This document shows, one piece after another, positions 1 through 9,099 of a stretch of 64,000 bases of DNA. Source of the DNA: Nyssa sinensis (Eukaryota; Streptophyta; Magnoliopsida; Cornales; Nyssaceae); NCBI GenBank assembly GCA_008638375.1, contig CM018051.1, positions 36,363,240-36,427,239 on the forward strand. Reading direction: 5' to 3'. The stretch's first letter is position 1. Each line of letters begins with the position of its first letter. Both the position numbers and the translations under genes were made by a program. The notes below the pieces were generated by a model. That model made no database searches and had not been told where the DNA came from. It saw nothing but the letters and a program-made list of their open reading frames with translations.

Positions 1-56
1 TGTCAGCTCCTTTTGAATCCCCAAATGTAAGTGAGGGAATAGGAAATTCTTCGGAG

Positions 57-1917
57 ATGGCTGTACCGTCTCCTGTGGAAGATGTAGGTGACCTTGCTCC
101 CGAAGATATTGGGGAGAGGCTTGTTGAACCTCCCCGTAGTCTTGGGGTTAGGATAGTTGATGCCTTTGAAGAGCCCCGAGACAGGGCTGGGGAGACCTCT
201 GGTAGGTCTTCCCATAGAGAAGAGGGTGACAGTGCTGTTACTCAGAGCCTTCTGGACGAGTGGAGGGTAAAATACCATTTTCTCCCAAAAGTGACCTGCA
301 GAGTTCCAAGCCCCATGGATCGTCCCCAAAATATTGAAGCTGGGGAGATTTGTGTTTATCTTGCCTGGTTCAAAATGGGTTTGAGACTCCTATTGCCGGA
401 TTTAGTCAGGCAATTCTTTTGTTGGTACAAGCTCTGCCCTGTCGACCTGAATCTCAATAGCTGGCGGCAGCTTCTAGGGTTCATAGTATTGGGACACCAA
501 AACAAGGTGGATGTGTCCCTTGGACTTGATCCGTAGCAATATGGATCTGAAGTTCAAACAGGCAGAAGGCCTTTTCTATATGTCCTTCGAGAAGGGGTTC
601 CGACCCCTGTCCTCCGTTCCCACTTCCAATAAAACGTGGAAGAAGTGGTACTTCTTCGTCGGAGGAGGATGGGAGCATGAAGACTTTCAGGACGGAGAGG
701 CCTCGCCATTCCCTCGTGCTACGGGTCATAAGGGTGAGGCTTATTCCCTTAGGTTTGCTTTAGCTTTGTTATGCCTTCCGAACTGACAAACTGATATATC
801 ATTCCTTACTTATGTGCAGTTAAGAGTGCTTGGAGGAGGCCCGAGTTTACCGACATACTGCGAAATCAGTATCGAGTGCTGCTTTCGACTCCTGACCGGG
901 CTCACTCTGTTATTATAACCCTGCAGAACTTGATAGCTGCTCGTTCTGCAGAGCTCAAGAAGAGGCTGACGTCGAAGTGGGCAGCCACGGAGGCTCAAGT
1001 GGTGGGGGAGGCTTCGTCCCGAGTTGAGCCTGAGCCCCCCTTGAAGTAAAAAGGAGGAGGTTGATTTCTGGCTCTCCCGAGCCAGCCCTTGCCGAGGTTG
1101 AGAAGGAGGCTGAACCTGCCATTCCTATTTCGGTTGCTCCTTCTGCCCCTTCAGCTCCGAGCAGAAGGACTAGGAAGGGGAAAGCACCTGCCGTACCATC
1201 CGAGCCGTTTGATGAGCCGGACTATCAAATTTCCAAGAAGGCATTTGACCAAATATGGGCTCGGGGCCCTCACCGATACAGAGGGGACAACCCCTCAAAG
1301 CTGATGACTGAGATGATGAATCTCCAAATGAGGGTAACTTCTGAAGTTGTTCTTGTCTTTACTGTCTGTTCATTTTGTTCAATCTAACTTATCTGTCTTA
1401 CCTTGTGTAGAGCATGCATAGTTTGGCTGCTCTGATGGTGACTCCCATGGGCCTCGAGGAGGCTGAAAAAATGAAGGCCAAAATGGACGAGATGAGGCTG
1501 GAGCTCGGAACAGCCCAATCCAAGGTTCAGACTGCTGAAGAGGGTCTGAAGGAAGCTAGCACCAACCTTGTCGTGGCAGAGTCTGAGAGGGAAATATATG
1601 CTCAGAAAGTTGAGGGGCTTCAGGCGGAGTTGGTTGAGCTTCGAAATTCCTTTGATCAGAAGGTTCAGGAGGCAGTTGATCATGCCAAGATTGAGACTGA
1701 GACAGAATTGAAAGAGGAAGTCGAACAGATGGGTAATGACTTGATCTGGTTTGGTTTTGAAAGCTTCCGAACTAGATTTCAAGCTCAGTTCCCAAGTTTT
1801 GACGTGTCGTCAATCGTTCCTCCTGAACCTGCCTCGTCTGGTCCTGACCCGTACAAGACGGCTGGAGCTACTACTCTTAATTTGGAAGAGGATCCAGGCC
1901 CTTCTAACAAGGCTTGA
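57..1917 (+). pseudogene. Antisense spliced gene of the Tat element (coiled-coil protein)
   Basis: Coding-like sequence runs on the strand opposite to gag-pol. The first part (57 to about 740) has motifs such as IEAGEICVYLAWFKMGLRLL and NKTWKKWYFFVGG, like the plant 'putative gypsy type transposon' domain family. After an acceptor-like TTATGTGCAG at about 811-820 the frame continues through WRRPEFTDILRNQYR. A one-base slip at the C6 tract near 1035-1040 shifts the frame. An intron at 1334-1410 (GTAACT...TGTGTAG) joins in phase to an exon at 1411-1917. That exon has a strong coiled coil (about residues 15-110) and a C-terminal FESFRTRFQAQFPSFD motif. Function is unknown. Tat relatives such as Grande carry antisense genes in this place. 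Confidence 0.7.
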
Positions 1918-3430
1918 GGCTTTATGGGCTTTTTGATTTTTTGTTATTTCCCTCTTGATGTAATGAATGTATACTTCTGATCAGTAAAATTGACTTTCCT
2001 TCAAATTCTTCTTGTGTTCTTTCCTCCTGTGCAATTTTTTCGTAAGTGTAGCTGTTCTGAGCCTCTTGCATGTTAGGTCAACTGTCCAGTAGTCAATAGT
2101 TGCTCTCTAAGCTTCGATACTTGTTATTGAATAATGAGTGTAGATTAACTTCAACTGTCTCATCATAATAAGATAAGAAAACAAACATAATCGGATAGAC
2201 AAAGCCCAATAGAGTGGGAGTAAACTTTTGTAGAGCTCTGAAATAGACTGTTCTGAATCAAGAGCTTGTGAAGATAACCAGTCAGCTTGTGCTTGACATT
2301 CTGATGCTCGGCATGCTGTTTTTTGAGCACTCAAGATCAGGATATATCCGAGCTGTTTGGCCTTTGTCATATGGCTGGCCTGTCATAAAATAGTTAAGAC
2401 TGGAAGGTCTGAATCTCGGATAGGGGGCCTGTACATCCAGATTTTGTCCCTTTCTCTTTATCAATTCAGAAGCTTTAGTGCTAGACTGTGGTTTTCGTTC
2501 AAAGAGTTCTGTACCCTGTCCCTTGGTATATCGAAGAGGCACATTTAATGCACCGTTTATTTATTCGATTGTCTTTTGGGATTTCGAGGCCAATCTCTTT
2601 TTCACTGTTGCGACGGTTCAGTTGGATGGCTTTTGGACTTCAAGGGTCTATATATATGGAAACGAGGGCATACGTTTGCGCTCAACCCTTTTGTTCCCAA
2701 ATTGTTCCTTTGTAGGAGAGATTTTAGATGCTACCGGAATTTTGTCACTCGCTTGGAGATGATGGATGATTTTCTGTCTGAGTTAAGAATGATTAAACTG
2801 TGGCCGAGAGTTAACCTTCCCCCTTTTTCAGTCTCCAAGGAAGGATTAAAGGAGGCACAAGTCTTCTTGTCCCCTCTGGCATCCGATCGAGATTCCTTCG
2901 ATTGGTGGTGGTCCCTCCTTGATTCAACCGAGGCCTGGAGCGTCGGTGATGAAGACGCAAGTGGGGTGCCTCCTCTTCCTCATGTCTTGGCAGAGACCCT
3001 TGCTCAATTTGGCTGGGGTGAAACAACTGCTTTGAGGGAGATGAATGTGGGCTGCTTCCTCCCCTTTGTGACTTGGCAGAGACCCCTACTTCAATCGGCT
3101 GGGGCGTCATGCTGATTACAAAGGTGGAGAATGAAAAGTCTCTTGAGGCCCAGAGCCCTCATCATCCGTTGGTCGTGAGATCAATGATAGTGATGATGAA
3201 ATGGCCTGGGTGCTCCTTGATGCAGATTGGGGTTCAGGGTTCCTTCCTTTCAAATGGAGCCGGCGACGGCGGTAATGGAAGTGTTGGATCCTGTGCCCCT
3301 TTATCATCCGAGGAAGAAAGCCATGATGTTGCAAATTGTAGCTTCTGTAGTAGCCTATGTAACGATGTCTTTATTGTTTTATTTTCAGCCTTTGTTATAC
3401 TGATGTAAATCTTCTGAATTATCAATAAAA
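1918..3430 (+). pseudogene. Second, decayed antisense unit in the Tat 3' region
   Basis: After the first antisense gene the plus strand has a weak open frame (2576-3115) with Trp- and acid-rich segments such as DSFDWWWSLLDS, and then a stretch at about 3180-3400 coding for SDDEMAWVLLDADW-like sequence in broken frames. Both antisense units end in a similar 3' block: GATGTAAT...TCTGATCAGTAAAATTGA near 1957-1992 and GATGTAAATCTTCTGAATTATCAATAAAATTGA-like sequence near 3402-3434, the latter with an AATAAA polyadenylation-type signal. This suggests an ancient duplication of the antisense gene inside the element. No function can be assigned. Confidence 0.4.
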
Positions 3431-3736
3431 TTGAGTTCTTTTTTCTCAGATCAGATGTTCTTTGTATTCGAATGTGCTCTTCTGTAGTTAAAACACTTTC
3501 TCGTGCACTTCTGATATATGAATGTTCTAAGAATAGATCAAAGAAATTTAGAAGAATGCTTGAATCAAAGTACTTCACTCCTGATTGGTACCATAGTACT
3601 TGTTGCTTGTTAGATAAGCCAAATAATATCAGATCTGAGGTGTTCCGATCTAGGAAACTTTAGTTTGTAGATGTTCGGAAACTTCTGTCTTTGGATGGAC
3701 TGGATCATAGAATCTGTGTATTAAAGATAGACCAGG

Positions 3737-4497
3737 TTGAAGAGACCTGTGCATTATAAATGGACCAAGTCCTTGAGACTTGTACATTATGCACCAGGCT
3801 CTAGAGGCCTGTGCATTATAAATGGACCAAGTATGAAGACTTGTACATTATGGACCAGGCTCTGGAGGCCTGTGCATTATAAATGGACCGAGTGCAAAAA
3901 CTCGTACATTATGGACCAGGCTTTAGAGGCCTGTGCATTATAAATGGACCAAGTACGAAGACTTGTACATTATGGACCAGGCTCTGGAGGCCTATGCATT
4001 ATAAATGGACCAAGTACTTGTACATTATGGACCAGGCTCTGGAGGCCTGTGCATTATAAATGGACCGAGTGCAAAAACTCGTACATTATGGACCAGGCTC
4101 TAGAGGCCTGTGCATTATAAATGGACCAAGTACGAAGATTTGTACATTATGGACCAGGCTCTAGAGGCCTGTGCATCATCGATGGACCAAGTGCTGAGAC
4201 TTGTACATTATGGACTAGGCTCTAGAGGCCTGTGCATTATAAATGGACCGAGTGCAAAAACTCGTACATTATGGACTAGGCTCTGGAGGCCTGTGCATTA
4301 TAAATAGATCGAGTGCAAAAACTCGTACATTATGGACCAGGCTCTAGAGGCCTGTGCATTTATAGATGGACCGAGTGCAAAAACTCGTACATTATGGACC
4401 AGGCTCTAGAGGCCTGTGCATTTATAGATGGACCGAGTGCAAAAACTCGTACATTATGGACCAGGCTCTGGAGGCCTGTGCATTTATAGATGAACAT
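3737..4497. repeat. Dimeric 62-bp tandem repeat with two hairpins per unit
   Basis: About 12.5 head-to-tail units lie between integrase and the antisense genes of the Tat element. The period is about 62 bp, with one unit shortened by an internal deletion near 4010. Each unit splits into two related halves of about 31 bp, both built as GGAC, a small inverted repeat, then a GTRCATTAT-like tail. The first half carries CAGGC-(7 nt)-GCCTG and the second carries CRAGT-(about 6 nt)-ACTYG. Tandem repeats in the 3' untranslated region are known from Tat/Ogre elements and can seed satellite DNA. Open frames across the array are a by-product of the period and are not genes. Confidence 0.95.
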
Positions 4498-4521
4498 TCT
4501 ATGGAAGTAAAAGAAACATCT

Positions 4522-5640
4522 CTACTGATAATACTTCCGTAAGTGTTCCACGTTCCATGGCCTAGGAACAGGCTTCCCGGTCATGTCTTCTAGCCAGTAG
4601 GTGGTACGCCGAACAACCTTTGTTACTTTGTCGGGGCCTTCCCAGTTTGGTGACAATTTTCCCATAGTGGGATCCTTGGTGTTCTGAAAGACTCTTCTTA
4701 AGACATAGTCTCCGACTTGAAAGCTGACTGTCTTGAGTCCTACCTTGGATTTGTTGACCATTCTTTGTTGATAGGCTTCCATCCTGATGCTGGCTTGATC
4801 CCTTCTCTCTTCGAGCAAATCCAAGTTTTCCATCAGCTGCTGATCATTGGTTTCTTGCTTAAAGGCTTCTACTCTCAGGGTTGGCATACCGATCTCAACC
4901 GGAATTACTGCTTCTGTCCCATAGGCTAGTGAGAAGGGAGTTTCAGAGGTGGGAGTTCTTCTGGTTGTTCTGTAGGCCCAAAGGACTCCAGGGGAGTTCT
5001 TCTGCCCACTTTCCTTTGGCCTGTTCTAACCTTTTCTTTAACCTGTCAAGGATTGTTCGGTTGGTGACCTCTGCTTGCCCATTTGCTTGTGGATGGCCTA
5101 GAGAGGCGAAGTGCTGCCTAATGTTAAGATTTTTACAGAATGTCTTGAAGCCTTTACCAGTGAATTGTGTCCCATTGTCGGAGATAATTACACGTGGTAT
5201 GCCGAACCTGCATACAATGTTCTTCCAGGTGAAGCTCTCAACTTCCTTTTCTGTGATATGTGTTAAAGGCTCAGCTTCGGCCCATTTAGAGAAGTAATCA
5301 ATGGCCACCAATAAATATTTCCTGTTCGGAGGTGCCTTTGGTAATGGACCCACGATGTCCATCCCCCATTGAGCAAAGGGCCAAGGACTAGAAATCGGGA
5401 TGAGCTCGTGATGAGGCTGATGTTGGTATGGGGCAAATCTCTGGCATTTGTCAGCACTTCCGAACATATTCCTTAGCCTGTTTCAACATGCTAGGCCAGT
5501 AATAGCCTTGGATAGAGCTCAGTAGGCTATAGTTCTGCCCCCATTATGATTCCCGCAAATTCTCTCGTGTATTTCAGCCAAGACATATTGTGACTCGTCT
5601 GGAGCTAAGCATTTTAACAGAGGTTGAGAATACGACCTTC
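4522..5640 (-). pseudogene. Integrase of the Tat element (broken)
   Basis: The minus strand shows three integrase parts in order. A zinc-binding N-terminus, with HERICGNHNGGRT and the C..C pair near KCQRFAP, lies at about 5640-5440 and has stops. The catalytic core at 5467-4943 carries the D,D(35)E triad: Asp in WGMDIVGPLP, Asp in ISDNGTQF and Glu in GQAEVTN. A C-terminal segment in another frame at 4887-4522 ends with the GP...WLEDMTGK and NVEHLRKYY signature common in plant gypsy integrases. The enzyme would insert element cDNA. Frame changes between the parts show this copy is not functional. Confidence 0.9.
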
Positions 5641-5849
5641 TGTAAAGCTTGTTGTTTAGGATCAGGTACCGAGCCGCTCTGATTCGGATTCTCTTGGCTT
5701 TGTTTTTGTCTTCTGGGAGGAGCCCGGATCTTAGATACTAGAGGATTGGAGTCATCCAGTTCTGGGGCTATTCATCAATTTGAGCAATTTGGGCTTCCTC
5801 AATGCTGGATCCTGGCTGAAAGGAGATTTTAATTAGTGGAGTTTGCTTC

Positions 5850-6270
5850 AGACTTGAGGCGTGAGGCCATGTTAGCCAGAGCATCTGCTCTGCAACTCTG
5901 GCTTCTCTCAATTTTCTGGATAGTAAACGTCTAGAAGGAATGCCTTAAGTGGTTCACCAATTCAGGAGTACCGAAGCATCCTATCATCTTTAATGGCGAA
6001 TTCTCCCAAGACTTGGCTCATCACCAGTTGGGAGTCAGAGAAGACATCGAGGTTCTGAGCCTCACATTCCAAGGCAAGCTTCATGCCTAAGATTAGGGCT
6101 TCATATTCGGCTTCATTATTAGAAGCTTTGAATCCTAGGCTGACTACTTTTTCTGACGTGAGCCCATCAGGGGACTGTAGTACCAGGCCTACCCCTGAAC
6201 CTTGATCGGTTGACGATCCATCAATGTATAGCAGCCAAGTTCCCGAAGTTTCAGTGAGTTGTGCTTTGTT
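5850..6270 (-). pseudogene. Second, archaeal-type RNase H domain (Tat marker)
   Basis: Reading on from the RT frame past a single TAG stop, the minus strand encodes a recognisable RNase H fold. It has LYIDGSSTDQGSGVG with the first catalytic Asp, then NNEAEYEALILGMKLAL with the catalytic Glu, then VFSDSQLVMSQ with the next catalytic Asp. Later stops break the frame. In plant Ty3/gypsy elements an additional RNase H placed after the original one is characteristic of the Tat clade, so this domain is the main evidence for that assignment. The domain boundaries are approximate. Confidence 0.82.
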
Positions 6271-7722
6271 CTAAAGTGCCGGGGTGAACTCGGCAACGAA
6301 ATCAGCTAAGGCCTGCCCTTTGATGGAGTTTCGGGGTACATAAGATATGTCGAATTCCCCTAGCTCCACAGACCACTTCACCAATCTTTCCGATACCTCA
6401 GGTTTCCTCGGTATTGACTTCAGAGGATAGGCAGTCGGGATCTCGATTGGATAGGCTTGGAAATAAGGTCGAAGCTTCCGAGCTGATATGACCAAGGCAT
6501 AGGCCAGCTTTTCTACTTCTGGATATCTCTTTTTCGTGTCAAGTAGTGCCCTACTGACGTAGAATATAGGCCTCTGCACTCCCCTGTCCCGTTTGATTAA
6601 TACGGAGCTGACCGCGTTTTCAGAAACTGCGAGGTACAAGAGTAGCTTTTCTCCTTGTACTGGTTTTGACAGGAGCTCTGGAGAGGCTAGATACTCCTTT
6701 AGTTCTTGAAAGGATTTTTCGCATTCTTCCATCCAGTGCAAAGCTTTGCTGCCCTTCAGAGCTTTGAAGAAAGGTAGGCAGCGATCAGTGGATTTGGATA
6801 TAAACCTGCTCAGTGCCGCAATTCTGCCATTCAGTGCCTGAATTTCCTTTCTGGTTCTTGGTGACTTTAGTCCAATCAGAGCTTGGATCTGAGTGGGGTC
6901 TGCTTCGATACCCCTCTGAGAGACAATGTATCCCAAGAATTTTCCCTTCGTAACTCCGAAGGTACATTTCGAGGGGTTGAGCTTCATCTTGTGCTGTCTG
7001 AGGATATCGAAGGTCTGGGCTAAGTGCTGGAGGTGACTGCCTTTCTGCAGACTCTTTACCAGCATGTCGTCGATGTATACCTCTATGGTGCTACCGAGCA
7101 GTGGGCTGAACATCTTGTTCACCAACCGCTGATAAGTGGCTCCAACATTCTTCAAACCGAAAGGCATTACTATGTAGCAGTAGAGCCCTCGTTCGGTTAT
7201 GAAGGCTGTCTTTTCTTGATCTGGAGGGTACATATGGATCTGGTTGTACCCAGAGTAGGCATCCATGAAGCTCATAAGCTCATGCCCCGCAGTGGCGTCG
7301 ACCAGTTGGTCTATTCTTGGCAGTGGAAAGCTGTCCTTAGGGCACGCCTTGTTGAGGTCTGTATAATCAACGCAGACTCTCCACTTGCCATTTTTCTTCT
7401 TGACAAGCACGGTGTTGGCTAGCCACTCAGGATAGAACACTTCTCGTATCATCCTGGCTTCCAGTAGCCTTTGGACTTCTTCATTTATAATCCGATGCCG
7501 TTCAGGAGCAATCGGCCTTCTCTTCTGTCTAATTGGCGGGTGATCCGGATCCACCATCAGCTTGTGAGTTATAAGATTGGGATCTATTCCCTTCATGTCT
7601 TTGGTCTCCCAAGCAAAGATAGAGAGGTTGTGTAATGGCCCGATCCACATGGCATGATATTGTCCGCTTTGGGCCTCGGCCCGCACGGCTTTGTTCTTGG
7701 CAGTGGGCTTGCCCCATCCCAA
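6271..7722 (-). pseudogene. pol: Reverse transcriptase and RNase H of the Tat element
   Basis: The 483-residue open frame carries a full gypsy RT core. It shows the first catalytic Asp in SFMDAYSGYNQ (about residue 154), the VMPFGLKN block, and the YIDD active site at about residues 216-219. The connected RNase H region ends near the conserved ALADFVAEF. The first 30 or so residues (7722-7631) are not RT at all: they are translated from the end of the nested TRIM-like element. The true upstream pol coding resumes on the far side of that insertion, at 8266 and above, with a DNL...IFAW context typical of the segment before RT. An in-frame TAG at 6273-6271 separates this frame from the second RNase H. 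Confidence 0.93.
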
Positions 7723-8260
7723 AAGGCCTCATTGGGTATCAGAGTGCCAGCCGAAGCCTGGGCCCGTCTCCCACATGATATTGTCCTCTTTGGTCCCAGC
7801 AGGCCCGAGTACTCAGCCTCAATGACCTCTGGATTCGACCTCAAGGTTTTGTTTCCCACTGGAAGGGAAAAGTGAAGGACTTATATGGATGGTTGCACAT
7901 CTCCTTGGTACAACGCGTTTTAAAGCCGTGCGGGCCGAGGCCCAAAGCGGACAATATCATGCCATGTGGATCGGGCCATTACAAATGGTATCAGAGCTGG
8001 ACCTCAGCCGAAAAGTGTGCCACGGGGACGCGGGCCCTCCTGAGTGGTAGTGGATGGCTGAGAAAGCGTGCCTGAGTGCATAGGGACTCGGCATCCCACA
8101 TCGCCTGGGGAAAGGAAAGGTGAAGGATTCATAAGTAAGGGTGCTGCTTTCCAATGGTATGAGGCCTTTTGGGATGGGGCAAGCCCACTGCCAAGAACAA
8201 AGCCGTGCGGGCCGAGGCCCAAAGCGGACAATATCATGCCATGTGGATCGGGCCATTACA
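7631..8260. mobile_element. TRIM-like nested element with 102-bp perfect terminal inverted repeats
   Basis: The insert starts TGTAATGGCCCG and ends CGGGCCATTACA, and is flanked by the direct repeat GGTTG (7626-7630 and 8261-8265), a 5-bp target duplication of the LTR-retroelement type. The outer 102 bp (7631-7732 and 8159-8260) are exact inverted copies. An internal copy of the same end (7922-7983) lies in direct orientation to the right end and is followed two bases later by TGGTATCAGAGC (7986-7997), the initiator-Met primer-binding site. No coding capacity is present. It resembles plant TRIMs, small non-autonomous LTR elements, but the inverted left end is not a normal LTR arrangement. It interrupts pol just upstream of RT. 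Confidence 0.85.
7986..7997 (+). other. Initiator-Met tRNA primer-binding site of the TRIM-like element
   Basis: TGGTATCAGAGC follows the internal LTR-like end ...GGCCATTACA after two bases. This is the standard primer-binding site of plant copia and TRIM elements. A weaker lookalike, GGGTATCAGAG, occurs at about 7735 just after the left inverted terminus. Confidence 0.75.
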
Positions 8261-8520
8261 GGTTGTCTCTCAAGAACCTAACTATCTTTTCCTGCTCAGT
8301 GTGTGTTAGGTCTGGGCCGATGTATAAATAACGCCCCTCTGATTCTGAACTGACCAATACTTTGATGGGCTCGCCAATGGGTTTGGCTCGGCTGTCTCGC
8401 CCCCTTGGGCTTAGGGGTTCTTCAATGCTGGGTGGGCAATCCTCTCTCTCGGGAGAGTGAGTGAGAGCCAGATCTGCACAGTCCCGAGTGTACTGTAATT
8501 GCTATTTAGGAGCCTTCTCC

Positions 8521-9095
8521 TTAAGAGCAATAGCGTGGCACTCCTGGGAGGTCGGCTGACACCCTTTGACAGAGTGAACGCTCTGGTTGTGGACGTACTT
8601 CAGACACTAATGAAGGGTTGAAGTGACTGCCCCTATCTGGTGCAACCAAGGTCTCCCGATTATGACGTTGTAGGGAGATCTCATGTTTAGCACCATGTAC
8701 TCCGAGATGGTGGTCTTCTGCCATTCACCCTCTCCTACAGTGGTAGGAAGGTCGACTCTCCCCAACGGGGTGCTGAGATTGCCATCAAAGACTGCCATCA
8801 CCGCAGTAGTGGGCTTGACGCTGTCATGGTCCATCCCCATCTGTTTAAGTGGCTCATAGAACAGTATGTTGACGGAGCTGCCAGTATCTACCAGGACTCT
8901 TCTGATCTCGCAGTTGGCGATTTTGAGCGTGATAACAAGGGCATCACTGTGAGGGCAGTGTACCCTTGCTAGATCTTGTTCAGTGAATTGGATCTCCGGT
9001 GCTAGCTTGAACCTCTTTTCTACGTTGGAGATCTGTAATACGTTCGGGGCAGCTCTGGCCTCCCGAGAATATCTCTTTCTTGCCCTGTTAGACAT
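8521..9095 (-). pseudogene. Retropepsin-type aspartic protease region
   Basis: The 162-residue open stretch at 9095-8607 contains the active-site motif VLVDTGSSVNIL (about residues 66-77) and, further on, the IIGRPWLHQIGA segment that precedes the second half of gypsy proteases. This enzyme cleaves the Gag-Pol polyprotein. It sits between gag and RT, as in other gypsy elements. The frame closes at 8607 and a different frame continues to 8521, so a frameshift or stop separates it from RT. Confidence 0.85.
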
Positions 9096-9099
9096 TCCT

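Noticed and set aside
3737..4307. Repetitive protein frames such as ALEACALYKWT
   Set aside because: They arise from the repeat period and shift frame when the unit length changes.
3737..4497. CRISPR-like regular array
   Set aside because: The whole unit is repeated with no unique spacers, it sits inside a plant retrotransposon, and there are no cas genes. It is a tandem minisatellite.
7631..8260. Cassandra-type TRIM with a 5S rRNA gene
   Set aside because: The GC-rich LTR-like sequence first suggested it, but no 5S rRNA internal promoter boxes are present.
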